Part shown: piece by piece, positions 11,001-23,947 of the stretch | Position numbering within the stretch: the stretch's first letter is position 1 | How the letters are laid out: every line of letters starts with the position of its first letter | Assembly: GCA_014526335.1 (NCBI GenBank) | Contig: JACTAT010000282.1 | Span: 525,335-589,334 of the forward strand | Direction: 5' to 3' | Length of the DNA stretch: 64,000 nt | DNA from: Chrysaora quinquecirrha | Lineage: Eukaryota > Cnidaria > Scyphozoa > Semaeostomeae > Pelagiidae | Position numbers and translations under genes: made by a program | Notes under the pieces: generated by a model | The model's input: the letters and a program-made list of their open reading frames with translations, nothing else | The model's database searches: none | What the model was told of the DNA's origin: nothing

Positions 11001-14000
11001 ATTGCTCTAATGGGTGGAATCCAAGATTTCCTTAGAAATCTCAGCAAGCTTCTTCCTCTTCGGCGCCCGTGCCATGTATGATCACAGTACTATAACTTGT
11101 ATACCAATATCACACCACAATTACATACTGTGTATGCTGTCTCACAAGCTAATTTTGGTCGCGTCACTAGAGCACTATAAAAAAACTTGACAATACCGAA
11201 AAAATATACAAATAAACTGGTTAAGCCTACAAAACATACAGAGGCCTCTAATTTTGAAGAAACATGTGATGAGGATCACGGCAAAATTATAAAGCTGATA
11301 GCTAACAGCCTGGCTAGTCAGTTCTACCATGATGATAAAAACAATGAATACTCTAAGGCTGAAAGGAACGAGAGATACCCTCCGTTCCTTTTGCCAAAGA
11401 TATAAATTAGATATAAAAACAACATTTCTTCAGAAATCTCTTCGGAGATGATGAGGGCAAAAGAAACATTCGCTAAAACAATGTGTTGGCTTTTAGCCAA
11501 ACAGCACAAGGCCATGAGTGAGGCACAACAAGAATGCACTAAAGCACACAAAAGCATGGCTGAAAAACGATATACGAATAATTCTGACAAAATCTATAAA
11601 ACGGCAAAAAAATGACCATGGATAAACATATACAATACCGCTTCACACGAGAGGGCCCTACGTCTGGTGCCAAACGTCCGAGAGAAGAAAAGTAACAAAT
11701 GGTTGAGAACACTTTTAAACTGTACCTTTAAAAATGTCATTACATATTATCTCTAAACTATAAAATTGTTCTGATATATATTTCTAATGATTTTGTTCTG
11801 TTGCTTCGACATTTCTCTTTTTCTCGTTGTATTCTGTTGATTAGTCCCTGAATTAATTTTTCCAATAGTACCTATCAGAAAACCTGTGTTTAAGAACTCA
11901 CACAATAATACATGCCTTAGAAAATCTTAGGCCACAACCGAAAACGACCCGCAAGGTCAAAACAACACAAATCTTGATGCGAAAATACCTCAAGAGAAAG
12001 GTAAGAACAACTTATAAATACAAAACAACAGCATTCTAAATTTGAGCAATAGGGTTCTTACACCACAACGAATATCTTTTCTAAATAAGGGCTATCATTC
12101 GTAATGACCCTAAACCAGTACAAACATATACTGCAAAAGGGCCTTCCTAGAATTCAAAAGAAGAATGATGATACACTATCACTTTAAAAGTGATTTGGAT
12201 AACAACACAACAACGCCCTTCAGGGTAAAATCTATATGGCAACCAGATAACGTTGATAATGCTAATGTTTATAAATACCTGGAAGAGGTTGAAAGAGATA
12301 TCGTTGATCTCTTCTCCCAAAATCATGATGACACTCCGAATCTCAGATATGATGAAATAGAAGCTCTCAGCCAATTAAAAATATGCATGATGTATCTATA
12401 TCCAAAGCAGATAAAGGTGGAAGGATAGTCCTTTGGCCTAAACAAATGTACCTTAACGAAGCCATGAAACAACTTTCTGATGAAAGATACTATATGCAAC
12501 AAACAAGAGATCTAACAGCTGAAATTGCCTTTCATATCACAACTTTAACAACACACCTTGTCCGCAAGGGCCTAATAGATAAAACTCTATGCAAATACTT
12601 AACACCTAACACAAATGTCAGAACACCTATATTTTATTTACTACCAAAAATTCACAAAGAGGGAATCCCAGGAGACCAATACTGTCTGGTTGCAATTCTC
12701 CTACTGAGAAACTCTCTTCATATCTAGATTATTATCTGAGGCCTATAGTTGAAAAAGCGAAATCATATATAAAAGATACAACACACTTTCTACAAATTGT
12801 GCTCAATTTGGGTGACTACGTCCCTAAAAAACTTGTGGCTTGTTACATTAGACGTGAAATCTCTATATACAAACATTCCACACCAGGAGGGCATAAATGC
12901 CTGCCTTAATGCTTTCCGACAACACTATGGAGGGGCTAGCCCCCTCCCATTACAATATATCGAACATATGATGAACTATATATTGAAACACAATTATTTC
13001 AAATTTAATGGCAAATTCTACCAACAGATCAGGGGGGCTGCAATGGGTAGTCTATTTGCCCCCAATTATGCAAATATATTCATGACATCTATAGAAACAA
13101 GCCTTTTTAACAACACTCCAGGCCGAAAAATACCCATAATTTGGAAACGATACATTGACGACATATTTCTGATATGGCCGCACCCCCTTGAAGATCTAAA
13201 GACATTCCTTTACTACATTAACACTGCACATCATTCCATAAAATTTGAATCATCCTATTCTAAACAAAATATTAGTTTCTTGGACACAACTATAAATCTT
13301 AAAGAAAATGGAACTATAACTAGTTCTTTATATCAAAAACCTACAGACTCATGTGGGCTGCTCCATAGGGATTCATTCTATCCATGGAGCAGCGAAACAG
13401 GAGTAATTTGCAGCCAAGCACTAAGATATAGAAAAGTTACAACTGATGATAATGAATGTTTAGAAAGCTTAAAACGCTAAAATGCCACTTAGTGGGCAGG
13501 GGTTATGAACCAAAAGAGATTGATAACCAATTTAACAAAATTCTAACACTATCTCAAAGAGATCTACTGGATAACTCAATAAGAGAGTCAAATATTGAAA
13601 CCAGTAAAGGTAGAAATCTACCCTTTATTATACCATTTGACAATAGAACTGTTAAAATTCGCAATATACTGAAAGCACATTGGCACATAATCACTGAGGA
13701 TGATGAATTAAAACGTATTTGGACCAAACCACCCGTTTTGGCCCTAGAAAGACACAAAAATATCGGAGATGTTTTAACGAGGACCAAATTCACAATTGAT
13801 GATAATGATACAAATATGAGCGAATAAATATGACACAATGCTCTTTACATGTTACCTATTCTTCTAGCATCATTCCTGGATGCAGGAGTTAGGGGGCACT
13901 CATATAATACAGAGCATACCCATCATAAGCCCCGAAATGCTCTATATGGGAGATTGGCTGAGGAGCTAGCCTTGAATAATGGTAATATACACTGAATTCA

Positions 14001-14233
14001 CTATATATATAATGAATTCATATATATATATATATATATATTTTCACAAAAAATATATACTACTTGTGAGAAACACTTGTTGCTTTTCACTTTCACATGA
14101 TTGGGACCCAGTCCCCTCACGATACAAGTTCATACGTGGACAGCCTAGAGAATTTTCGCTGAGGTTGGTACTACACCTTTATTTCTTAGTTTACAGTACA
14201 CTTTATGTGGCTGTTTTTTGTCATCAAACCAAT
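11001..14233 (+). mobile_element. PLE array copy 3
   Basis: Full unit of 3233 bp, copy 1-3 sequence type. RT segments are 12165-12428, 12383-12727, 12797-13480 and 13456-13827. The run upstream of the SYIKDTTHF motif has five A residues, which keeps that motif in phase with the preceding LRPIVE frame, but an extra A in the ctaaaaaactt stretch breaks the frame just after it. Confidence 0.85.
11879..13827 (+). pseudogene. PLE reverse transcriptase, copy 3, frameshifted
   Basis: Frames 12165-12428, 12383-12727, 12797-13480 and 13456-13827 together cover the RT. The catalytic block from TLDVKSLYTNIP to RKVTTDDNE is in one frame. The GRPILSG motif is lost because the ggga run is one base short. 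Confidence 0.8.
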
Positions 14234-17200
14234 ATTGCTCTAATGGGTGGAATCCAAGATTTCCTTAGAAATCTCAGCAAGCTTCTTCCTCTTCGGCGCC
14301 CGTGCCATGTATGATCACAGTACTATAACTTGTATACCAATATCACACCACAATTACATACTGTGTATGCTGTCTCACAAGCTAATTTTGGTCGCGTCAC
14401 TAGAGCACTATAAAAAAACTTGACAATACCGAAAAAATATACAAATAAACTGGTTAAGCCTACAAAACATACAGAGGCCTCTAATTTTGAAGAAACATGT
14501 GATGAGGATCACGGCAAAATTATAAAGCTGATAGCTAACAGCCTGGCTAGTCAGTTCTACCATGATGATAAAAACAATGAATACTCTAAGGCTGAAAGGA
14601 ACGAGAGATACCCTCCGTTCCTTTTGCCAAAGATATAAATTAGATATAAAACAACATTTCTTCAGAAATCTCTTCGGAGATGATGAGGGCAAAAGAAACA
14701 TTCGCTAAAACAATGTGTTGGCTTTTAGCCAAACAGCACAAGGCCATGAGTGAGGCACAACAAGAATGCACTAAAGCACACAAAAGCATGGCTGAAAAAC
14801 GATATACGAATAATTCTGACAAAATCTATAAAACGGCAAAAAAATGACCATGGATAAACATATACAATACCGCTTCACACGAGAGGGCCCTACGTCTGGT
14901 GCCAAACGTCCGAGAGAAGAAAAGTAACAAATGGTTGAGAACACTTTTAAACTGTACCTTTAAAAATGTCATTACATATTATCTCTAAACTATAAAATTG
15001 TTCTGATATATATTTCTAATGATTTTGTTCTGTTGCTTCGACATTTCTCTTTTTCTCGTTGTATTCTGTTGATTAGTCCCTGAATTAATTTTTTCCAATA
15101 GTATCTATCAGAAAACCTGTGTTTAAGAACTCACACAATAATACATGCCTTAGAAAAATCTTAGGCCACAACCGAAAACGACCCGCAAGGTCAAAACAAC
15201 ACAAATCTTCGGTGCGAAAATACCTCAAGAGAAAGGTAAGAACAACTTATAAATACAAAAACAACAGCATTCTAAATTTGAGCAATAGGGTTCTTACACC
15301 ACAACGAATATCTTTTCTAAATAAGGGGCTATCATTCGTAATGACCCCTAAACCAGTACAAACATATACTGCAAAAAGGGCCTTCCTAGAATTCAAAAGA
15401 AGAATGATGATACACTATCACTTTAAAAGTGATTTGGATAACAACACAACAACGCCCTTCAGGGTAAAATCTATATGGCAACCAGATAACGTTGATAATG
15501 CTAATGTTTATAAATACCTGGAAGAGGTTGAAAGAGATATCGTTGATCTCTTCTCCCAAAATCATGATGACACTCCGAATCTCAGATATGATGAAATAGA
15601 AGCTCTCAGCCAATTAAAAAATATGCATGATGTATCTATATCCAAAGCAGATAAAGGTGGAAGGATAGTCCTTTGGCCTAAACAAATGTACCTTAACGAA
15701 GCCATGAAACAACTTTCTGATGAAAGATACTATATGCAACAAACAAGAGATCTAACAGCTGAAATTGCCTTTCATATCACAACTTTAACAACACACCTTG
15801 TCCGCAAGGGCCTAATAGATAAAACTCTATGCAAATACTTAACACCTAACACAAATGTCAGAACACCTATATTTTATTTACTACCAAAAATTCACAAAGA
15901 GGGAATCCCAGGAGACCAATACTGTCTGGTTGCAATTCTCCTACTGAGAAACTCTCTTCATATCTAGATTATTATCTGAGGCCTATAGTTGAAAAAAGCG
16001 AAATCATATATAAAAGATACAACACACTTTCTACAAATTGTGCTCAATTTGGGTGACTACGTCCCTAAAAACTTGTGGCTTGTTACATTAGACGTGAAAT
16101 CTCTATATACAAACATTCCACACCAGGAGGGCATAAATGCCTGCCTTAATGCTTTCCGACAACACTATGGAGGGGCTAGCCCCCTCCCATTACAATATAT
16201 CGAACATATGATGAACTATATATTGAAACACAATTATTTCAAATTTAATGGCAAATTCTACCAACAGATCAGGGGCTGCAATGGGTAGTCTATTTGCCCC
16301 AATTATGCAAATATATTCATGACATCTATAGAAACAAGCCTTTTTAACAACACTCCAGGCAGAAAAATACCCATAATTTGGAAACGATACATTGACGACA
16401 TATTTCTGATATGGCCGCACCCCCTTGAAGATCTATAGACATTCCTTTACTACATTAACACTGCACATCATTCCATAAAATTTGAATCATCCTATTCTAA
16501 ACAAAAGATTAGTTTCTTGGACACAACTATAAATCTTAAAGAAAATGGAACTATAACTAGTTCTTTATATCAAAAACCTACAGACTCATGTGGGCTGCTC
16601 CATAGGGATTCATTCTATCCATGGAGCAGCGAAACAGGAGTAATTTGCAGCCAAGCACTAAGATATAGAAAAGTTACAACTGATGATAATGAATTGTTTA
16701 GAAAGCTTAAAACGCTAAAATGCCACTTAGTGGGCAGGGGTTATGAACCAAAAGAGATTGATAAACAATTTAACAAAATTCTAACACTATCTCAAAGAGA
16801 TCTACTGGATAACTCAATAAGAGAGTCAAATATTGAAACCAGTAAAGGTAGAAATCTACCCTTTATTATACCATTTGACAAAAGAACCGTTAAAATTCGC
16901 AATATACTGAAAGCACATTGGCACATAATCACTGAGGATGATGAATTAAAACGTATTTGGACCAAACCACCCGTTTTGGCCTTAGAAAGACACAAAAATA
17001 TCAGAGATGTTTTAAAGAGGACCAAATTCACAATTGATTATAATGATACAAATATGAGAGAATAACTATGATGCAATACTCTTTACATGTTACCTATTCT
17101 GCTAGCATCATTCCTGGGGGCAGGAGTGAGGGGGCACTCATATAATACAGAGCATACCGATCATAAGCCCCGAAATGCTCTATATGGGAGATTGGCTGAG

Positions 17201-17472
17201 GAGCTAGCCTTGAATAATGGTAATATACACTGAATTCACTATATATATAATGAATTCATATATATATATATATATATTTTCACAAAAAATATATACTACT
17301 TGTGAGAAACACTTGTTTATTTTCACTTTCACATGATTGGGACCCAGTCCCCTCACGATACAAGTTCATACGTGGACAGCCTAGAGAATTTTCGCTGAGG
17401 TTGGTACTACACCTTTATTTCTTAGTTTACAGTACACTTTATGTGGCTGTTTTTTTTTGTCATCAAACCAAT
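14234..17472 (+). mobile_element. PLE array copy 4
   Basis: Full unit of 3239 bp. RT segments are 15119-15967 (longest N-terminal segment in the array), 15989-16288 and 16517-17065. A TAG at about 16435 is a substitution, not an indel. The 3' part carries a set of private variants (for example gatgcaatac and ggggcaggagtgag near 17070-17130) otherwise seen only in the last copy. Confidence 0.85.
15112..17065 (+). pseudogene. PLE reverse transcriptase, copy 4, frameshifted and with a point stop
   Basis: The 15119-15967 frame gives 282 codons covering the basic N-terminus (HNRKRPARSKQHKSS), the LSNRVLTPQR region typical of PLE N-termini, KADKGGR and YLLPKIHK. It then breaks at the short ggga run. 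Motifs A and B follow in 15989-16288. A TAG at about 16435 and a one-base loss near 16275 interrupt the palm. The C-terminus is in 16517-17065. Confidence 0.8.
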
Positions 17473-20400
17473 ATTGCTCTAATGGGTGGAATCCAAGATT
17501 TCCTTAGAAATCTCAGCAAGCTTCTTCCTCTTTGGCGCCCGTGCCATGTATGATCACAGTACTATAACTTGTATACCAATATCACACCACAATTACATAC
17601 TGTGTATGCTGTCTCACATGCTAATTTTGGTCGCGTCACTAGAGCACTATAAAAAAACTTGACAATACCGAAAAAATATACAAATAAACTGGTTAAGCCT
17701 ACAAAACATACAGAGGCCTCTAATTTTGAAGAAACATGTGATGAGGATCACGGCAAAATTATAAAGCTGATAGCTAACAGCCTGGCTAGTCAGTTCTACC
17801 ATGATGATAAAAACAATGAATACTCTAAGGCTGAAAGGAACGAGAGATACCCTCCGTTCCTTTTACCAAAGATATAAATTAGATATAAAACGACATTTCT
17901 TCAGAAATCTCTTCGGAGATGATGAGGGCAAAAGAAACATTCGCTAAAACAATGTGTTGGCTTTTAGCCAAACAGCACAAGGCCATGAGTGAGGCACAAC
18001 AAGAATGCACTAAAGCACACAAAAGCATGGCTGAAAAACGATATACGAATAATTCTGACAAAATCTATAAAACGGCAAAAAAATGACCATGGATAAACAT
18101 ATACAATACCGCTTCACACGAGAGGGCCCTACGTCTGGTGCCAAACGTCCGAGAGAAGAAAAGTAACAAATGGTTGAGAACACTTTTAAACTGTACCTTT
18201 AAAAATGTCATTACATATTATCTCTAAACTATAAAATTGTTCTGATATATATTTCTAATGATTTTGTTCTGTTGCTTCGACATTTCTCTTTTTCTCGTTG
18301 TATTCTGTTGATTAGTCCCTGAATTAATTTTTTCCAATAGTACCTATCAGAAAACCTGTGTTTAAGAACTCACACAATAATACATGCCTTAGAAAAATCT
18401 TAGGCCACAACCGAAAACGACCCGCAAGGTCAAAACAACACAAATCTTCGGTGCGAAAATACCTCAAGAGAAAGGTAAGAACAACTTATAAATACAAAAA
18501 CAACAGCATTCTAAATTTGAGCAATAGGGTTCTTACACCACAACGAATATCTTTTCTAAATAAGGGGCTATCATTCGTAATGACCCTAAACCAGTACAAA
18601 CATATACTGCAAAAGGGCCTTCCTAGAATTCAAAGAAGAATGATGATACACTATCACTTTAAAAGTGATTTGGATAACAACACAACAACGCCCTTCAGGG
18701 TAAAATCTATATGGCAACCAGATAACGTTGATAATGCTAATGTTTATAAATACCTGGAAGAGGTTGAAAGAGATATCGTTGATCTCTTCTCCCAAAATCA
18801 TGATGACACTCCGAATCTCAGATATGATGAAATAGAAGCTCTCAGCCAATTAAAAATATGCATGATGTATCTATATCCAAAGCAGATAAAGGTGGAAGGA
18901 TAGTCCTTTGGCCTAAACAAATGTACCTTAACGAAGCCATGAAACAACTTTCTGATGAAAGATACTATATGCAACAAACAAGAGATCTAACAGCTGAAAT
19001 TGCCTTTCATATCACAACTTTAACAACACACCTTGTCCGCAAGGGCCTAATAGATAAAACTCTATGCAAATACTTAACACCTAACACAAATGTCAGAACA
19101 CCTATATTTTATTTACTACCAAAAATTCACAAAGAGGGAATCCCAGGAGACCAATACTGTCTGGTTGCAATTCTCCTACTGAGAAACTCTCTTCATATCT
19201 AGATTATTATCTGAGGCCTATAGTTGAAAAAAGCGAAATCATATATAAAAGATACAACACACTTTCTACAAATTGTGCTCAATTTGGGTGACTACGTCCC
19301 TAAAAACTTGTGGCTTGTTACATTAGACGTGAAATCTCTATATACAAACATTCCACACCAGGAGGGCATAAATGCCTGCCTTAATGCTTTCCGACAACAC
19401 TATGGAGGGGCTAGCCCCCTCCCATTACAATATATCGAACATATGATGAACTATATATTGAAACACAATTATTTCAAATTTAATGGCAAATTCTACCAAC
19501 AGATCAGGGGGGCTGCAATGGGTAGTCTATTTGCCCCCAATTATGCAAATATATTCATGACATCTATAGAAACAAGCCTTTTTAACAACACTCCAGGCAG
19601 AAAAATACCCATAATTTGGAAACGATACATTGACGACATATTTCTGATATGGCCGCACCCCCTTGAAGATCTAAAGACATTCCTTTACTACATTAACACT
19701 GCACATCATTCCATAAAATTTGAATCATCCTATTCTAAACAAAAGATTAGTTTCTTGGACACAACTATAAATCTTAAAGAAAATGGAACTATAACTAGTT
19801 CTTTATATCAACAACCTACAGACTCATGTGGGCTGCTCCATAGGGATTCATTCTATCCATGGAGCAGCGAAACAGGAGTAATTTGCAGCCAAGCACTAAG
19901 ATATAGAAAAGTTACAACTGATGATAATGAATTGTTTAGAAAGCTTAAAACGCTAAAATGCCACTTAGTGGGCAGGGGTTATGAACCAAAAGAGATTGAT
20001 AAACAATTTAACAAAATTCTAACACTATCTCAAAGAGATCTACTGGATAACTCAATAAGAGAGTCAAATATTGAAACCAGTAAAGGTAGAAATCTACCCT
20101 TTATTATACCATTTGACAATAGAACTGTTAAAATTCGCAATATACTGAAAGCACATTGGCACATAATCACTGAGGATGATGAATTAAAACGTATTTGGAC
20201 CAAACCACCCGTTTTGGCCCTAGAAAGACACAAAAATATCGGAGATGTTTTAACGAGGACCAAATTCACAATTGATGATAATGATACAAATATGAGCGAA
20301 TAAATATGACACAATGCTCTTTACATGTTACCTATTCTGCTAGCATCATTCCTGGATGCAGGAGTTAGGGGGCACTCATATAATACAGAGCATACTGATC

Positions 20401-20709
20401 ATAAGCCCCGAAATGCTCTATATGGGAGATTGGCTGAGGAGCTAGCCTTGAATAATGGTAATATACACTGAATTCACTATATATATAATGAATTCATATA
20501 TATATATATATATATTTTCACAAAAAATATATACTACTTGTGAGAAACACTTGTTGCTTTTCACTTTCAAATGATTGGGACCCAGTCCCCTCACGATACA
20601 AGTTCATACCTGGACAGCCTAGAGAATTTTCGCTGAGGTTGGTACTACACCTTTATTTCTTAGTTTGCAGTACACTTTATGTGGCTGTTTTTTTTGTCAT
20701 CAAACCAAT
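17473..20709 (+). mobile_element. PLE array copy 5
   Basis: Full unit of 3237 bp. It has the longest RT frame of the array, 19224-20303, covering the whole catalytic core to the stop. Upstream RT parts are 18358-18903 and 18858-19202. Confidence 0.85.
18351..20303 (+). pseudogene. PLE reverse transcriptase, copy 5; catalytic core intact in one frame
   Basis: The 359-codon frame 19224-20303 carries, in order, SYIKDTTHFLQ (residues about 5-15), LVTLDVKSLYTNIP (motif A, Asp), GAAMGSLFAPNYA (motif B region), YIDDIF (motif C, the catalytic Asp pair), FLDTTI and the C-terminal helical part ending NMSE. The N-terminal half is in 18358-18903 and 18858-19202 and is separated by three run-length breaks. 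No endonuclease follows. If the breaks are sequencing errors, this copy would be close to intact. Confidence 0.85.
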
Positions 20710-21152
20710 ATTGCTCTAATGGGTGGAATCCAAGATTTCCTTAGAAATCTCAGCAAGCTTCTTCCTCTTCGGCGCCCGTGCCATGTATGATCACAGTACT
20801 ATAACTTGTATACCAATATCACACCACAATTACATACTGTGTATGCTGTCTCACAAGCTAATTTTGGTCGTCACTAGAGCACTATAAAAAACTTGACAAT
20901 ACCGAAAAATATACAAATAAACTGGTTAAGCCTACAAAACATACAGAGGCCTCTAATTTTGAAGAAACATGTGATGAGGATCACGGCAAAATTATAAAGC
21001 TGATAGCTAACAGCCTGGCTAGTCAGTTCTACCATGATGATAAAAACAATGAATACTCTAAGGCTGAAAGGAACGAGAGATACCCTCCGTTCCTTTTACC
21101 AAAGATATAAATTAGATATAAAAACGACATTTCTTCAGAAATCTCTTCGGAG

Positions 21153-21398
21153 ATGATGAGGGCAAAAGAAACATTCGCTAAAACAATGTGTTGGCTTTTA
21201 GCCAAACAGCACAAGGCCATGAGTGAGGCACAACAAGAATGCACTAAAGCACACAAAAGCATGGCTGAAAAACGATATACGAATAATTCTGACAAAATCT
21301 ATAAACGGCAAAAAATGACCATGGATAAACATATACAATACCGCTTCACACGAGAGGGCCCTACGTCTGGTGCCAAACGTCCGAGAGAAGAAAAGTAA
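21153..21398 (+). CDS. Upstream ATG exon of the PLE unit, putative start of the RT protein (copy 6)
   Basis: An 81-codon frame starting MMRAKETFAKTMCWLL, rich in Lys, Gln and Ala (helical), with a basic end SGAKRPREE that could act as a nuclear localisation signal. A GT-AG intron can be drawn from 21395 (gtaaca) to 21582 (ctatcag, preceded by a T-rich tract). Splicing joins it in frame to the RT reading that starts with KPVFKNSH. The RT frame has no in-frame ATG until the methionine just before TPKP, so this exon gives a plausible start. In the other copies the frame is broken by longer A runs near the equivalent of 21303-21315. PLEs with introns are known. The splice model is my inference. 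Confidence 0.45.
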   Translation: MMRAKETFAKTMCWLLAKQHKAMSEAQQECTKAHKSMAEKRYTNNSDKIYKRQKMTMDKHIQYRFTREGPTSGAKRPREEK

Positions 21399-21582
21399 CA
21401 AATGGTTGAGAACACTTTTAAACTGTACCTTTAAAAATGTCATTACATATTATCTCTAAACTATAAAATTGTTCTGATATATATTTCTAATGATTTTGTT
21501 CTGTTGCTTCGACATTTCTCTTTTTCTCGTTGTATTCTGTTGATTAGTCCCTGAATTAATTTTTTCCAATAGTACCTATCAG

Positions 21583-23533
21583 AAAACCTGTGTTTAAGAA
21601 CTCACACAATAATACATGCCTTAGAAAAATCTTAGGCCACAACCGAAAACGACCCGCAAGGTCAAAACAACACAAATCTTCGGTGCGAAAATACCTCAAG
21701 AGAAAGGTAAGAACAACTTATAAATACAAAAACAACAGCATTCTAAATTTGAGCAATAGGGTTCTTACACCACAACGAATATCTTTTCTAAATAAGGGGC
21801 TATCATTCGTAATGACCGCCTAAACCAGTACAAACATATACTGCAAAAAGGGCCTTCCTAGAATTCAAAAGAAGAATGATGATACACTATCACTTTAAAA
21901 GTGATTTGGATAACAACACAACAACGCCCTTCAGGGTAAAATCTATATGGCAACCAGATAACGTTGATAATGCTAATGTTTATAAATACCTGGAAGAGGT
22001 TGAAAGAGATATCGTTGATCTCTTCTCCCAAAATCATGATGACACTCCGAATCTCAGATATGATGAAATAGAAGCTCTCAGCCAATTAAAAATATGCATG
22101 ATGTATCTATATCCAAAGCAGATAAAGGTGGAAGGATAGTCCTTTGGCCTAAACAAATGTACCTTAATGAAGCCATGAAACAACTTTCTGATGAAAGATA
22201 CTATATGCAACAAACAAGAGATCTAACAGCTGAAATTGCCTTTCATATCACAACTTTAACAACACACCTTGTCCGCAAGGGCCTAATAGATAAAACTCTA
22301 TGCAAATACTTAACACCTAACACAAATGTCAGAACACCTATATTTTATTTACTACCAAAAATTCACAAAGAGGGAATCCCAGGAGACCAATACTGTCTGG
22401 TTGCAATTCTCCTACTGAGAAACTCTCTTCATATCTAGATTATTATCTGAGGCCTATAGTTGAAAAAGCGAAATCATATATAAAAGATACAACACACTTT
22501 CTACAAATTGTGCTCAATTTGGGTGACTACGTCCCTAAAAACTTGTGGCTTGTTACATTAGACGTGAAATCTCTATATACAAACATTCCACACCAGGAGG
22601 GCATAAATGCCTGCCTTAATGCTTTCCGACAACACTATGGAGGGCTAGCCCCTCCCATTACAATATATCGAACATATGATGAACTATATATTGAAACACA
22701 ATTATTTCAAATTTAATGGCAAATTCTACCAACAGATCAGGGGCTGCAATGGGTAGTCTATTTGCCCCAATTATGCAAATATATTCATGACATCTATAGA
22801 AACAAGCCTTTTTAACAACACTCCAGGCAGAAAAATACCCATAATTTGGAAACGATACATTGACGACATATTTCTGATATGGCCGCACCCCCTTGAAGAT
22901 CTAAAGACATTCCTTTACTACATTAACACTGCACATCATTCCATAAAATTTGAATCATCCTATTCTAAACAAAAGATTAGTTTCTTGGACACAACTATAA
23001 ATCTTAAAGAAAATGGAACTATAACTAGTTCTTTATATCAACAACCTACAGACTCATGTGGGCTGCTCCATAGGGATTCATTCTATCCATGGAGCAGCGA
23101 AACAGGAGTAATTTGCAGCCAAGCACTAAGATATAGAAAAGTTACAACTGATGATAATGAATTGTTTAGAAAGCTTAAAACGCTAAAATGCCACTTAGTG
23201 GGCAGGGGTTATGAACCAAAAGAGATTGATAAACAATTTAACAAAATTCTAACACTATCTCAAAGAGATCTACTGGATAACTCAATAAGAGAGTCAAATA
23301 TTGAAACCAGTAAAGGTAGAAATCTACCCTTTATTATACCATTTGACAATAGAACTGTTAAAATTCGCAATATACTGAAAGCACATTGGCACATAATCAC
23401 TGAGGATGATGAATTAAAACGTATTTGGACCAAACCACCCGTTTTGGCCCTAGAAAGACACAAAAATATCGGAGATGTTTTAACGAGGACCAAATTCACA
23501 ATTGATGATAATGATACAAATATGAGCGAATAA
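21583..23533 (+). pseudogene. PLE reverse transcriptase, copy 6, frameshifted
   Basis: Frames 21590-21823, 21876-22139, 22094-22438, 22510-22716 and 22787-23533. The YIDDIF motif lies in the last of these. Breaks occur at the aatgaccgcc insertion near 21815, at the A run before SISKADKG, at the short ggga run, and at single-base losses in the gggg and cccc runs near 22640-22770. Confidence 0.8.
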
Positions 23534-23722
23534 ATATGACACAATGCTCTTTACATGTTACCTATTCTGCTAGCATCATTCCTGGATGCAGGAGTTAGGG
23601 GGCACTCATATAATACAGAGCATACCGATCATAAGCCCCGAAATGCTCTATATGGGAGATTGGCTGAGGAGCTAGCCTTGAATAATGGTAATATACACTG
23701 AATTCACTATATATATAATGAA

Positions 23723-23758
<36 letters not shown>

Positions 23759-23947
23759 CAAAAAATATATACTACTTGTGAGAAACACTTGTTGCTTTTC
23801 ACTTTCAAATGATTGGGACCCAGTCCCCTCACGATACAAGTTCATACCTGGACAGCCTAGAGAATTTTCGCTGAGGTTGGTACTACACCTTTATTTCTTA
23901 GTTTACAGTACACTTTATGTGGCTGTTTTTTTTGTCATCAAACCAAT

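Larger units (their letters stand above)
20710..23947 (+). mobile_element. PLE array copy 6
   Basis: Full unit of 3238 bp. This is the only copy in which the upstream ATG exon (21153-21398) is open throughout. RT segments are 21590-21823, 21876-22139, 22094-22438, 22510-22716 and 22787-23533. Its (TA)n tract (about 23725-23755) is the longest in the array. Confidence 0.85.
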
